From: Luteibacter aegosomaticola
GTDB lineage: Bacteria > Pseudomonadota > Gammaproteobacteria > Xanthomonadales > Rhodanobacteraceae
Assembly (NCBI RefSeq): GCF_023078475.1
Contig: NZ_CP095741.1
Location: 434,001 to 498,000 of the forward strand
Direction of reading: 5' to 3'
DNA: 64,000 nucleotides
Positions 18,506 through 28,700 of this stretch are shown here, piece after piece. How positions within the stretch are numbered: the first letter of the stretch is position 1; every line of letters begins with the position of its first letter. A model generated the notes under the pieces. The model was not told the origin of the DNA and did no database searches. It worked only from the letters and a program-made list of their open reading frames with translations. Both the position numbers and the translations under genes were made by a program.

Positions 18506-18968
18506 TGGGTTGGGTGGGCAACGCCTTGGTTTTGGGAGGGCGGGGCATGGCCTGGGCGGGAACGAAGGCGACGCGCCCGCCGACGCGCACGTAACGCTGG
18601 CGGCCGAGCGCGGTCAGTTCGCCGTATTCGATCCGCGTGCCGTCGAGCGTGAGAACGGCCAGGGGCGGAGCCAGGCCAATTTTGGCGGCCACGAAGTCGC
18701 TGGCGGGCTTCCATTCGGCGACCGGCGTCGAGGCCAGGGCGGCGAGATCGGCGGGGCGTCCCTGATCGTCACCACTCCAGTGGTCGCCTTCGTGCGCGAA
18801 GTGCTGGTCGGGCAGGCCCTTCATGGTGATATCGATGCGCTGCACGGTGGCGGGATCGATCGGCGTCAGGGTATAGGCCCGGGCTTCGGCATCGTCGGTG
18901 CGCATCTGCCACGCGACAGCTCCCACGAGCACGAGCAGCAGCGCGATGCCAATGATCCGTGCGCGCAT
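18501..18968 (-). CDS. Membrane-anchored protein of an ABC exporter operon (155 aa)
   Basis: Short protein with one N-terminal membrane anchor (residues about 4-21, [16 protein letters not shown]) and a periplasmic-type domain. It resembles a short version of DUF4340 proteins, which commonly follow GldG-type genes, but this is by context and general pattern only. It begins two bases after the gldG-like stop and is the last gene of the four-gene operon. The stop codon TAG lies in a REP element, so the C-terminus ([10 protein letters not shown]) may have been set by REP insertion. Confidence 0.6.
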   Translation of the reverse strand: MRARIIGIALLLVLVGAVAWQMRTDDAEARAYTLTPIDPATVQRIDITMKGLPDQHFAHEGDHWSGDDQGRPADLAALASTPVAEWKPASDFVAAKIGLAPPLAVLTLDGTRIEYGELTALGRQRYVRVGGRVAFVPAQAMPRPPKTKALPTQPM

Positions 18969-18970
18969 GC

Positions 18971-20317
18971 TCAGCGCCTCCTGCGGCGCCAGGCGATAAA
19001 CCCGCCGATCGCGATCAGCAACACCGGCAGCGCACCGAGGAAGCCGAAGGTGAGCGCATTCAGGCCCTCCTGCGAGACGGTGATCACGCGGTCGGGCGCG
19101 CCACGGGCGGGCAGGTCCACGAGTACGTCATCACCGAGCAGCCAGTTGAAGATGCGCTCGCCGAGGGCGCGGTTGCCACCGTTGCCCACATAGGTGTTCG
19201 AGAGGAAATCGCCGTCGCCGATGACCACCGCGCGCTGTTCGCTCTTGTCCGGGCTGGGCGAGAGCCGGTTAAGCGCGAAGCCGAAATCCAGCGGACCCTT
19301 CAGCTCACCGGCTTCGGGGTGGAAGGCCACGGTCGAGGGCCTGTCGTTGTCGATGCCGCCGAACGCGGTCCAGCTACGCTCACCAGAGCGCAGGAAGGGC
19401 ACGACGGCCCAGTCGTGGTCCGAGACCTGGGCGAGCGCGGACACCTGCGGGAACAGCGTGGTGTCGCGGAAGGCACGCGTGATCGCGTGGAACGGATAAT
19501 CCGCCGTCACGACCATGCGCGGGTCCTGCACGTTGAGCGTGCTGCCCTGGCCATCGACCAGCACGCCTTGCAGCACGCGTACGCCGAGCACGTCAGCGAG
19601 GGCGCCGGTGCCCAGATCGCTATTGCCCGGTTCGGTAAGCCACAGCAGGTTGCCGCCGCCATGGATGTAATCGACGAGCGCGCCAACGGCCTGCGGCGTG
19701 AGCGCGGCCGTGGGGCTGGCGAGTACGACGAGGTCGGTATGTTCCGGCACGCCTTGCGTCTGGGCGAAGTTCAGTGGCACCGCGCGCATGCCGCGGCGCT
19801 CCATCTGCTGCATAAAGGTGCCGAGATCGGCATTGGCGACGCCGTCGGCCTGGCGTTCGCCATCGCCAGTGACGAACGCCACGATGCGCTCGCCGCCGCG
19901 CGCGAGCCGCTCCAGTGCGTTCGAGAGGTTGCGTTCGTTGATCGGGCTTTCGACGCGTTCTTCGCGGCCCTTGTAGCGAATGAGCAGGGCGCCATTGCCG
20001 CTGATGCCCAGCTGGCGTGAAGCAGCCGGGTCCAGGTCGGGGTCGACGAACGAGAGCTTCAGGTCGTGCTTCTCACGGCTGTAGCGCTCGATGACAGCGG
20101 CGGTTTGTTCGCGCAGAGGCCCCGTCGGCGAGAGATAGCCCACGACGTCGACATCGCCGGGGAGCTTCGACAGGACCGCCACGCTTTCCGGCGCGAGGCT
20201 GGCGCGCGCGCCACGGGTCCAGTCGGCTGTCCAGACATGGCGGGAACTCAGGTAGCCGATGCAGCCAGCGGCGACGAACAGCCCGATGGCGACGAGCCAG
20301 CGATCAAGGCGGCGCAT
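18971..20317 (-). CDS. GldG-family ABC exporter auxiliary protein
   Basis: Protein of 448 residues with an N-terminal transmembrane segment (about 8-25), a large periplasmic region and a C-terminal transmembrane helix (LPVLLIAIGGFIAWRRRRR). The body fits the ABC_transp_aux/GldG-like family found with ABC-2 permeases: motifs include IVAFVTGDGER, LVVLASPTAALTPQ and LVDYIHGGGNLLWLTEPG. Start set at ATG 20315-20317, overlapping the permease stop by one base (TAATG); a longer in-frame reading upstream overlaps the permease and is not credible. Works with the permease and ATPase upstream in an envelope transport or lipid/protein export process of unknown substrate. Confidence 0.85.
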   Translation of the reverse strand: MRRLDRWLVAIGLFVAAGCIGYLSSRHVWTADWTRGARASLAPESVAVLSKLPGDVDVVGYLSPTGPLREQTAAVIERYSREKHDLKLSFVDPDLDPAASRQLGISGNGALLIRYKGREERVESPINERNLSNALERLARGGERIVAFVTGDGERQADGVANADLGTFMQQMERRGMRAVPLNFAQTQGVPEHTDLVVLASPTAALTPQAVGALVDYIHGGGNLLWLTEPGNSDLGTGALADVLGVRVLQGVLVDGQGSTLNVQDPRMVVTADYPFHAITRAFRDTTLFPQVSALAQVSDHDWAVVPFLRSGERSWTAFGGIDNDRPSTVAFHPEAGELKGPLDFGFALNRLSPSPDKSEQRAVVIGDGDFLSNTYVGNGGNRALGERIFNWLLGDDVLVDLPARGAPDRVITVSQEGLNALTFGFLGALPVLLIAIGGFIAWRRRRR

Positions 20318-21072
20318 TACTGACGCTCCCTGTCGGCGCCGAGGCGGCGGATGGCGAGGGTCAGCGAGAGCGCGATGGCCAGCACGAACCAGAGGACGTC
20401 CACCGAGGTCACCAGGCCGCGCAAGAGGTTCTGCAGGTGCGTGGCCATCGTGAGCCACTCGAGGAAGCCGCCACTGAGGCCCGCTGCTTGCGCGCCGCGG
20501 TCGATCGTCCACAGGGCGAGCGTGATGATCAGTGCCATCGCGGCGGCGATCGCGGGGAAGTTGGTAGCCGCGGAGCAGGCAAGGCCGATGGCAGCCAGTG
20601 TGGCAAGGACGAGGGCGGTGCCCAGCGTAGCCGCCGCGAGCTTGCCCCAATCAGCGCTGCCGCTCGCACCCACGATCAAAGGCATGGCCAGCGTGGCAAG
20701 CAGCCACAGGCCGAGCCACGCGAGGACCGCGAGGTACTTGCCGACGACGATGCGCCAGGGCGAAAGGCCAGTCGACGCAAGGAGGGCAAGCGTGCCCGTG
20801 CGGCGTTCACCCGCAAGCAGCGACATCGTCATCAGCGGCACGACCAGGAAGGAGAGTTTCACCAGTTCGGCGAGCAGGGGGATGGCGACCAGATCGGTGA
20901 AGCCCGGGGCATCCGCGACGGCGGCCAGCTTCACTTGCATGCCGAGGAACTGGCCGAGGCCGAGGACGAAGGTCCATGCGAGCCAGGCGATGGTGAGCGC
21001 GGCAAGCGCCCACGCGAGCGGGCGCACGGCGAGGCGGCGCAGTTCGAAGTGGGTGACGGCGGCGAGGCTCAT
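20317..21072 (-). CDS. ABC-2-type permease
   Basis: Integral membrane protein of 251 residues with about six hydrophobic segments, typical of ABC-2 permeases of the GldF/NosY kind. The segment ERRTGTLALLASTGLSPWRIVVGKYLA (coupling-helix region, about 88-114) is characteristic. Overlaps the ATPase gene by four bases (ATGA) and the GldG-like gene by one, so the set is a tightly coupled operon. Confidence 0.88.
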   Translation of the reverse strand: MSLAAVTHFELRRLAVRPLAWALAALTIAWLAWTFVLGLGQFLGMQVKLAAVADAPGFTDLVAIPLLAELVKLSFLVVPLMTMSLLAGERRTGTLALLASTGLSPWRIVVGKYLAVLAWLGLWLLATLAMPLIVGASGSADWGKLAAATLGTALVLATLAAIGLACSAATNFPAIAAAMALIITLALWTIDRGAQAAGLSGGFLEWLTMATHLQNLLRGLVTSVDVLWFVLAIALSLTLAIRRLGADRERQ

Positions 21073-21800
21073 GCGGCCGCTCCCGTGGCAATGCCGAAGA
21101 ACGTGGCTTCGAGGGCCTTGCCACCTTCGGTGCCGCCCAGTGGGGCATCGTGGCGTAGCCGGCCCTCATGCAGGATCACGATGCGGTCGCAGACAGCGAC
21201 GACTTCGGCGAGCACGTGGGTGGAAAGGATCACGGCGCTGCCGGCAGCGGCACGCTCGCGGATCAGTTTGCGCAGCTCGCCCACCTGCACCGGGTCCAGG
21301 GCATTCGCGGGCTCATCGAGGATGAGCAGGGCAGGTTCGTGGACCAGGGCGCAGGCCAGGCCGAGTCGCTGGCGCTGGCCTTGCGACAGGACGCCGGCCA
21401 GCCGGCGCCGCAATTCGCCCAACTGCAGGCGTTCGATGATGCGATCGGCGGCCTGGCGGGCATCCCGGCGCGAAGCACCACGGAGCGCCGCGAACGCGCG
21501 CAGGTGTTCTTCCACCGTGAGTTCCGGCCAGAGCGGGGCGCTTTCCGGCAGCCAGCCGATCAGGCGGCGGGCGAGTCCCGGTTCGGCCACGAAATCACGG
21601 CCTTCGAGCTGGATGCTGCCGGTGTCCGGCTTCAGGGCCCCGGCGAGCATCTGCAAGGTGGTCGACTTACCGGCGCCATTGACGCCCAGCAGGCCGAGCA
21701 CTTCGCCCCGGTTCAGCGTGAAACTCACGTCGGAGACGGCGGCGCGCCCCGCCCGGCGCCGGGAAACGCCGGCGACATTCAGCAAACCGGTATCGATCAT
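21069..21800 (-). CDS. ABC transporter ATP-binding protein (GldA-like)
   Basis: ATPase of 243 residues. Walker A GVNGAGKSTT, signature LSQGQRQRLGL (variant of LSGGQ), Walker B ALLILDEPANALDP and a switch His in STHVLAE are all present. First gene of the operon with the permease, GldG-like protein and small anchored protein. Start placed at ATG 21798-21800 (MIDTGLLNV), where homology to ABC ATPases should begin; an in-frame ATG at 21848 would add 16 residues and cannot be excluded. Confidence 0.88.
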   Translation of the reverse strand: MIDTGLLNVAGVSRRRAGRAAVSDVSFTLNRGEVLGLLGVNGAGKSTTLQMLAGALKPDTGSIQLEGRDFVAEPGLARRLIGWLPESAPLWPELTVEEHLRAFAALRGASRRDARQAADRIIERLQLGELRRRLAGVLSQGQRQRLGLACALVHEPALLILDEPANALDPVQVGELRKLIRERAAAGSAVILSTHVLAEVVAVCDRIVILHEGRLRHDAPLGGTEGGKALEATFFGIATGAAA

Positions 21801-22036
21801 GCGGCTATATCGCCCATCGTCGCGCAACGCGCGGGAACCTGCGGGCAACGCGCCCGGCGGTCTTCACATGGCTGAACAGGGCGGGTCGCGGTCATCCTGC
21901 GATTGTGCGGAAAGCCCTGCATTTCCCACAACCTCGGGCTTCACATTTTGCCGCGATCCGTGCTGGCAGGTACGGAACCCCGCATATAGACTGCACAACT
22001 GTACATCCCCTTCACTACCCAAGCGGTAACGACTCG

Positions 22037-23230
22037 ATGTTCGACACGGTGCTCGACTTCCTGGCCAACGGCTTCTCCCGCGCGTCGTGGGGTGAAATGC
22101 TGGTCTATATGCTCGTGGTCACCCAGCTCACCATCTTTACGGTGACGCTGTACTACCACCGCAGCGCCACCCATCGCGGCGTCGATTTCCATTGGACGCT
22201 CAACGGCTTTTTCCGCTTCTGGGGCTGGCTCACCACCGGCATGGTCGTGAAGGAGTGGGTCGCGATCCATCGCAAGCACCACGCCAAGGTCGAGACCGAG
22301 GAAGATCCGCACAGCCCGCAGATCTTCGGCATCAAGAAGGTGTTCCTGGATGGCGTGTCGCTCTACCGTGAGGCCAGCTACAACAAGGCCGACATGGAGA
22401 AGTACGGCAGAGGCACCCCCGATGACTGGTTCGAGCGCCACCTGTTCGGCAAGCATCCCTATTGGGGTCCCGTGCTCATGGCCATCATCAACGTCTCGCT
22501 GTTCGGCGTGATTGGTATGGCGTTGTGGGCGGTGCAGATGCTCTGGATCCCGTTCTGGGCCGCCGGTTTCGTCAACGGCATTGGCCACTGGTGGGGTTAC
22601 CGCAATTTTGAAAGCAGCGACACGGCCACGAACATCTCGCCGTGGGGCTTCTGGATCGGTGGCGAAGAGCTGCACAACAACCACCACGCTTTCCCGAGCT
22701 CGGCGAAGTTCGCCCTGCGCAAGTGGGAGTTCGATATCGGCTGGGCGGTGATCTGCGCGCTGCGTACGGTGCGCATGGCCAAGGTGCTGCGCGTGGCACC
22801 CACGCTCAACCTGCGCCCGAACGTGCATCTGCCCGATGCGGAAACGCTGAAGGGCGTGCTCACCCTGCGCTTCCAGGCCACCACTGACTACTACCGCAAC
22901 GTCATCCTTCCGACGATGCGCGAAGAGATGGAGCAGGCCGGCGATCGCATGAAGTCCGTGCCGCGTCGCCTGCGCCGCGCCCTGGCTGATGGCGGCCGCT
23001 GGCTCGATAACGATGCCCGCGAGCGCATGCATGCCGCTTTGGCCAACCGCCCGGCGCTGCAGACCGTTTGTGATTTCCGCGCACGCCTCATGGCGCTGAT
23101 GGAAGAGCGTGGTGCCGACAAGGCACTCAGCGCGCTCCAGCAGTGGATCCACGAAGCCGAGGAAAGCGGCATCCGCTCGCTGCAGCAGTTCGCCCAGCGG
23201 CTGAAGGGTTACTCCGCCGTCGGCGCGTAA
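22037..23230 (+). CDS. Fatty acid desaturase (acyl-CoA/acyl-lipid delta-9 type)
   Basis: Membrane di-iron desaturase of 397 residues that introduces a double bond into fatty acyl chains. The three histidine boxes are intact: HRSATH, HRKHH and HNNHH. Hydrophobic segments flank them in the usual arrangement. The C-terminal 120 residues, helical and charged, are longer than in minimal desaturases. ATG start at 22037 chosen because the predicted first membrane segment begins soon after; the frame upstream (to 21905) has no desaturase-like sequence. Followed by a bidirectional terminator. Likely role: membrane fluidity adjustment. Confidence 0.92.
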   Translation: MFDTVLDFLANGFSRASWGEMLVYMLVVTQLTIFTVTLYYHRSATHRGVDFHWTLNGFFRFWGWLTTGMVVKEWVAIHRKHHAKVETEEDPHSPQIFGIKKVFLDGVSLYREASYNKADMEKYGRGTPDDWFERHLFGKHPYWGPVLMAIINVSLFGVIGMALWAVQMLWIPFWAAGFVNGIGHWWGYRNFESSDTATNISPWGFWIGGEELHNNHHAFPSSAKFALRKWEFDIGWAVICALRTVRMAKVLRVAPTLNLRPNVHLPDAETLKGVLTLRFQATTDYYRNVILPTMREEMEQAGDRMKSVPRRLRRALADGGRWLDNDARERMHAALANRPALQTVCDFRARLMALMEERGADKALSALQQWIHEAEESGIRSLQQFAQRLKGYSAVGA

Positions 23231-23248
23231 TCCTCCCAGCATGCGATG

Positions 23249-23281
23249 AAAAAAAAGCCCGCCATCTGGCGGGCTTTTTTT
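23249..23281. terminator. Bidirectional Rho-independent terminator
   Basis: A-run, GCCCGCC stem with ATCT loop, GGCGGGC, T-run of seven. Serves the desaturase gene and could also act on transcripts from the ribosomal protein genes. Confidence 0.9.
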
Positions 23282-23305
23282 GTACCCATGCGATGTCGAT
23301 GGGCG

Positions 23306-23332
23306 AAAAAAACCCGCCTTTCGGCGGGTTTC
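23306..23332 (-). terminator. Rho-independent terminator of rpmB-rpmG
   Basis: CCCGCC/GGCGGG stem with a TTTC/GAAA loop followed on the minus strand by seven T. Located 13 bases past the rpmG stop. Confidence 0.88.
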
Positions 23333-23344
23333 TTCGCAGATCAA

Positions 23345-23509
23345 TTACTTGATCTTGCCTTCCTTGTATTCCACGTGCTTCCGGATGACGGGATCGTACT
23401 TCTTGATCAGCATCTTTTCCGGCGTGTTCTTCTTGTTCTTATCCGTGGTGTAGAAGTGCCCGGTACCCGCAGAGGAGATCAGGCGAATCTTATCGCGCTT
23501 GCCAGCCAT
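23345..23509 (-). CDS. rpmG: 50S ribosomal protein L33
   Basis: A 54-residue basic protein translated from the minus strand as [12 protein letters not shown]...EYKEGKIK. The [13 protein letters not shown] core and [11 protein letters not shown] end are diagnostic of bacterial L33. It lacks the zinc-binding CxxC pairs, so it is the Zn-independent (C-minus) form. Begins 11 bases after rpmB; the pair is the usual rpmBG operon. Confidence 0.96.
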   Translation of the reverse strand: MAGKRDKIRLISSAGTGHFYTTDKNKKNTPEKMLIKKYDPVIRKHVEYKEGKIK

Positions 23510-23520
23510 TGTCGGACTCC

Positions 23521-23757
23521 TTAGATCTTCTCGCCACGGGCACGGAGGTCGGCCAGCACGGCTTCGATGCCGTTCTTGTCGATGGTGCGCAGGGCGTGGT
23601 TAGAAACGCGCAGCTTGACCCAACGGTTCTCGCTGGCGACCCAGAAGCGACGCTCGTGCAGGTTCGGCAACCAGCGGCGACGGGTCTTGTTGTTCGCGTG
23701 CGAGACGTTGTTACCGGTCTGCACACCCTTATTGGTGACTTGGCATCTACGGGCCAT
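23521..23757 (-). CDS. rpmB: 50S ribosomal protein L28
   Basis: A 78-residue protein, the standard L28 length, starting at ATG 23755-23757 ([11 protein letters not shown]) with a perfect AAGGAGG ribosome-binding site. Motifs [19 protein letters not shown] and the C-terminal [18 protein letters not shown] are typical. A longer in-frame reading upstream is an artefact. First gene of rpmBG. Confidence 0.97.
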   Translation of the reverse strand: MARRCQVTNKGVQTGNNVSHANNKTRRRWLPNLHERRFWVASENRWVKLRVSNHALRTIDKNGIEAVLADLRARGEKI

Positions 23758-24068
23758 GTGGGCCTCCTTATAGATTCGGTTTGACCACCCTTTGGCCAGG
23801 GAGGCAACGGCCCAGCGACACGGCCCGTGGAAACAGGGGTGCCACGCGATGGCTGGAGTTGGAGCTATCCCACCAGTTCGAGGCCCACATCGCGTGATGG
23901 GCCTGCCCGACAAAGCGGGTTGGCATAGGGGAGCCGGGCATTCTCCCAGATCACCCCCGCTTCACGCAAGCAGGATGTGCGCTTGCCCGGGTTGTGTGAA
24001 ACAATCCCGGCTTTCGCGCCGCTGGCGTGAATCCTTACCCAACGACGCCTATTTTCGAGGAACAGACC
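23758..24068. other. Intergenic region between rpmB and secB (311 bp)
   Basis: Divergent promoter region; no gene seen. Contains a 7-bp inverted repeat (AGGCCCA/TGGGCCT, 23881-23904) that would be in the rpmB leader, and a short AT-rich patch near 23990-24010 (GTGTGAAACAATCC) that may hold the secB promoter. Neither hexamer pair is good enough to call. Confidence 0.5.
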
Positions 24069-24560
24069 ATGGCAGACATCACCGCCAACGGCCAGGCCGG
24101 CCAGCCCCAGCTCGTGCTGCAGAAGATCTACGTGAAGGATGCTTCGTTCGAAGCCCCGAACGCGCCGCAGATTTTCCAGGAGATGGGTGAGACTGAAGCC
24201 CAGCCGCAGGTCCAGCTGAACCTGGGCCACAAGGCCGTCGACCTCGGCAACGATCTGTTCGAAGTGGTCCTGTCGCTCACGCTCACCTGCGCCCTGGGCG
24301 AGCGCACCGCTTACCTGGCCGAAGTGCACCAGGCCGGCATCTTCGGTATCGCCGGCTTCACCGACGAAGACCGCGACGGCATCCTCGGTTCGTACTGCCC
24401 GAACCTGCTGTTCCCGTACGGCCGCCAGATGGTCTCGGCCATGATCCAGGAAGGTGGCTTCCCGCCGTTCCTGCTCCAGCCGATCAACTTCGACGCCCTG
24501 TACGCCGAGCAGCAGCGCCAGCAGGTCGAAGGCGCCGGTACCCATACGCTCAATAGCTAA
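24069..24560 (+). CDS. secB: Protein-export chaperone SecB
   Basis: Cytoplasmic tetrameric chaperone that keeps preproteins unfolded and delivers them to SecA. The 163-residue protein begins MADITANGQ at 24069, with GAGGAA nine bases upstream. Family features: LQKIYVKDASFEAPNAP at the start, LTLTC and a C-terminal segment FGIAGFTDED...YCPNLLFPYGRQ, then GGFPPFLLQPINFDALY. gpsA starts three bases after its stop, as in many gammaproteobacteria. Confidence 0.97.
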   Translation: MADITANGQAGQPQLVLQKIYVKDASFEAPNAPQIFQEMGETEAQPQVQLNLGHKAVDLGNDLFEVVLSLTLTCALGERTAYLAEVHQAGIFGIAGFTDEDRDGILGSYCPNLLFPYGRQMVSAMIQEGGFPPFLLQPINFDALYAEQQRQQVEGAGTHTLNS

Positions 24561-24563
24561 GCC

Positions 24564-25601
24564 GTGACCGCGCCTTCCCGACCCACCGTCGCCGTCCTCG
24601 GTGCCGGGTCCTGGGGCACCGCACTGGCCGCCCTGCTGGCGCGTAACGACGTCCCCACGCGCCTGTGGGGACGTGACGCCGCCGCCCTGGCCGAGATGGC
24701 CTCGGCGCGGCGTAACCTGCGCTACCTCCCGGATCTCGACCTGCCGCCCGAGCTGGCCTACGAGGCCGATCTCGCTACCGCCGTGCGCGGCGCGGGCATC
24801 GTGCTCATCGTGGTCCCCAGCCATGCGTTTGCCTCGGTCCTCGACGAGATCATCCCGATGCTTGACCCCGGTGCCCGGATTTCCTGGGCTACCAAGGGTT
24901 TCGAGACCGGCACGGGCCGCTTCCTGCACGAGCTGGTGAACGAAAAACTGCCCGGGCACCCCGCGGCGGTCGTCACCGGCCCGTCGTTCGCCCGCGAAGT
25001 GACGGCTGGCCTGCCCAGCGCCGTGACGGTGCATGCCACCGACGAGGCGTTCGGCAAGGAATTGGCGGTTTTGCTCCACGCTCCGAATTTTCGTGCCTAC
25101 ACCGGCCACGACATCCTGGGCGCGGAACTGGGCGGTGCCATGAAGAACGTGCTGGCCGTGGCCACGGGCGTGGCCGATGGCATGGAACTGGGCCTCAACG
25201 CCCGCGCCGGCCTGATCACTCGCGGCATGAACGAGATGCTCCGCCTGGGCGTAGCCCTGGGCGCTCGCGCTGAAACCCTGATGGGCCTGGCGGGCCTGGG
25301 CGATCTCGTCCTGACCTGCACGGGCGATCTGTCCCGCAACCGCCGGCTGGGCCTTGCCCTGGGTAAGGGCATCCCCCTTCAGGAAGCGGTTCGCCAGATC
25401 GGCCAGGTGGTCGAAAGCGTGGTCACCGCCGATGAAGTGGACCGCCTGGCGGCCAAGCATGGCCTGGATCTGCCGATTTCGGCCGCCGTCCGCGATGTAC
25501 TCCATGGCAAGGTCACCCCGGAAGAAGGCGTGCGCCGGCTGATGGGGCGTGAACAGAAGGCGGAATACCCGGTGGATCTCTTCGCCGGCCGCCGCGTGTA
25601 G
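24564..25601 (+). CDS. gpsA: Glycerol-3-phosphate dehydrogenase [NAD(P)+]
   Basis: Reduces dihydroxyacetone phosphate to sn-glycerol 3-phosphate, the substrate of PlsB encoded elsewhere in this window. Rossmann motif [12 protein letters not shown] at the N-terminus; catalytic-site region [17 protein letters not shown] (Lys) and the substrate-binding [11 protein letters not shown]...SRNRR block are intact. 345 residues, normal length. GTG start three bases after secB, so translation is probably coupled. Confidence 0.97.
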   Translation: MTAPSRPTVAVLGAGSWGTALAALLARNDVPTRLWGRDAAALAEMASARRNLRYLPDLDLPPELAYEADLATAVRGAGIVLIVVPSHAFASVLDEIIPMLDPGARISWATKGFETGTGRFLHELVNEKLPGHPAAVVTGPSFAREVTAGLPSAVTVHATDEAFGKELAVLLHAPNFRAYTGHDILGAELGGAMKNVLAVATGVADGMELGLNARAGLITRGMNEMLRLGVALGARAETLMGLAGLGDLVLTCTGDLSRNRRLGLALGKGIPLQEAVRQIGQVVESVVTADEVDRLAAKHGLDLPISAAVRDVLHGKVTPEEGVRRLMGREQKAEYPVDLFAGRRV

Positions 25602-25720
25602 GGGTTCACTGACCTCCCGCTTCGCTGAACCCTGACGGTCCCGGGTAAAAAGTCCTACGGGCACGTCACCGTGCGTTTGCTAAGCTTCCTGTTTTGGTCG
25701 CGCAGGCAAGGCCGATACGG

Positions 25721-28700
25721 ATGCATCAACCGGACGACAAGCGCAGGCGAGCCGAACCGGCGGGTGACCTCCCGGTGGCGTGGCAACGCGCCCTGGGCGG
25801 CATCACGCCCAAGGCCCCCTCGGCGGATCGCACCGTCCTTGGCTTCTTCCTCGAGGGCGTCAATGACGACCACGAGCCGGCTGCGCGCCTGGATGTGGCG
25901 CCGGTCCTGCTGACCCTGGGCGAAGACGGGCGTTTCTCGCGTCCCCTGCCGCTCGATAGCCGCCATTTGCCTGAGTCCGTTCTCAACATCGATGAGAAGC
26001 GGCTCGCCGCCACCGTGCTCGGCCTGCCGCAGACCCTGCGCAAGAGCCGCAGCTACGCTCGCTTCGCTGGCCTGCTTGGCGACCAGTTGCTCGCCCAGAT
26101 CCTCGATGCTGCGCCGTGCTTCTTCGGTGGCGTGGCCGGCCTGCGTCTCTCGCGCGGCGCCCCGCATGCCCTGCGCTGGCGCTGGAACGTCGAGAAAGAC
26201 GGCGGCCAGAAGCTCCTGCCGGATGTGCCGGCCAGCCAGCGCCTGTTCCGCGTCGGCACCTTGTGGTTCCTCGATGCCGAACACGCCGAAGTCGGCCCGC
26301 TGGAAAGCGATCCGTCCGAAAGCGGCTGGCTCGATCTGCCGCCGCTGCCGCCCGAGAGCACCGGTACGTTTGTTTCTGGCCTCGGCGATGCTGGCCTGAG
26401 CGAGCGCATCCCGGCCCCGCAGGTATTCGGCGAGATGCGCCGCGCGGAGGTCTCGCCGCGTCCGGTCCTCACCTTGCATGCGCTGACGCGCCACGCTCGC
26501 CTCGCCGCCGGTACGCCGCCCCTGGCCTACGGGCGTCTCTCGTTCGATTACGCGGGCGAGCGCTTGCCGGGTCGTGGTGGTGAGCCGTTGGTGCGCCGCG
26601 TGCGCAACGGTGTGCTGCTCGAAATCACCCGCCGTCGCGCCGAAGAACTCGCCAGCATGGAAACGCTGGAAACCGCTGGCCTGAATCCCGCCGTGGATAC
26701 CGAAGGTCTGCCGTGGGATATGGCCGACACGCTGCCTGACGACGCGTGGCTGTTCCCCGGCAAGGGTTACGCCGGCGCGCTCGAAGTGAACACGCCCGCA
26801 CGCTGGCTGGCGCTGCGGCCGAAGCTCGAAGCCGATGGCTTCATGCTCGATTACGCGCCCAGCTTCCCGTTCGAGGTGCTGGAAGGCCCGGTGCACTGGT
26901 ACGGGCAGGCGCGCGAGGATGATGCGGACCGCGCGTTCGATCTCGAGATCGGTATCGAGGTGGAAGGCAAACGTGTGAACCTGCTGCCCGCCGTGGCGCA
27001 GGCGCTGGCCGAGCATCAGCTAAGCCTCAGCCCGATGCCGGGTGAGGCGGAAGATTCCGTGTGGTATGCGCCGGTCGATGATCGCCGCCGCGTGCCGGTG
27101 CGTCTGAAAGAACTGCGCGACCTGCTTGCGCCGCTGGCCGAGTACCTCGAGAAGCCGCGCCAACAGCTGCACCTGCCGCGCGTGCAGGCGGGCCGTCTCG
27201 AAGAGCTCGTGCAGGCGTTGCCCAGCGGCGGTTCGTTCGAAGCGCCGGAGCGCCTGCGCGGCTTCACCAAGCGTCTGCGCGAAGCCGCTGAGCGTGCCAG
27301 CGATGCCGTGCCCGAAAACCTTCAAGCCGAACTTCGCGGTTACCAGCGCGACGGCCTGCGCTGGATGAATGCGCTCGCTGAAGCCGGTACCGGTGGTGTG
27401 CTCGCCGACGACATGGGCCTCGGCAAGACGCTGCAGCTCATCACGCATCTGCTGGCGCTGAAGGAAAGCGGCCAACTGGAAGCGCCGGCGCTCGTCGTCG
27501 TGCCGACCAGCCTGGTCCCGAACTGGGCTTCCGAAGTCGCGCGTTTCGCGCCGAGCTTGCGCCTGCTGGCGCTGCATGGCCCGCAGCGTGCGGAAACGTT
27601 CACCCGCATGGCGGAGAACGACGTCATCCTCACCACGTACGCGCTGCTGCCGCGCGATGTGGAGGCGCTGAAGAAGCAGCCGTTCTCGCTCGTGGTGCTC
27701 GACGAAGCGCAGCAGGTGAAGAATCCGCGCACGCAGGCGCGCCGCGCCCTGCTTGCACTGAAGATCCCGCGTTGCCTGTGCCTCACCGGCACGCCGTTGG
27801 AAAATCATCTCGGCGAGTTGTGGTCGCAGATCGATCTTGCGGTACCCGGCTTGCTCGGTGATGAAGGCGCGTTCCGTCGTCACTATCGCGCGCCGATCGA
27901 GAAGCATCAGGACACCGACGTGCAGGAGCGCCTCAACCGGCGCATCGCACCGTTCATCCTGCGCCGTACGAAAGCGCAGGTCGCGTCGGAGCTGCCTGCA
28001 AAGACCGAGATCACGCGCCGCGTGGTTATGGAGCCGCGCCAGCGCGATCTGTACGAAAGCCTGCGCCTGTCGCTTGCCGAAGAGCTGCGCGAGGTCATCG
28101 CACAGCGCGGTATCGCGCACAGCGGCATCGTCGTGCTCGATGCGCTGTTGAAGCTGCGTCAGGTCTGCTGCGACCCGCGCCTCGTGAAGCTCGAAGCTGC
28201 GCGTGGCGTACGTGAATCGGCGAAGTTCGAACTGCTGATGGACATGCTGCCCGCGTTGCTGGCCGAAGGCCGGCGCGTACTGTTGTTCAGTCAGTTCACC
28301 GAGATGCTCAAGCTCATCGCCAATGAGCTGGATCGTCGTCGCCTCAGCTACGTGACGCTTACCGGTGAAACGCGCGATCGCGCGGAACCTGTGCAGCGTT
28401 TCCAGGATGGCGAGGTGCCGTTGTTCCTCCTGTCGCTCAAAGCCGGCGGCGTGGGCCTCAACCTCACCAGTGCCGACACCGTCATCCACTACGACCCGTG
28501 GTGGAACCCCGCGGCCGAAGCACAGGCAAGCGATCGTGCACACCGCATCGGCCAGGACAAGCCGGTCTTCGTATACCGCTTGATCACCGCCGGCACCGTC
28601 GAAGAGCGCATCGAAGAACTGAAAGCCCGCAAAGCCCAGCTCGCCGACGCCGTCCTCGAAGGCGGCGGCAGCCGCGAACGCCTGAGCTTCGACGAAAGCG

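Noticed and set aside
20318..20650. N-terminal extension of the GldG-like frame
   Set aside because: Overlaps the ABC permease in another frame; the ATG at 20317 gives a proper membrane anchor.
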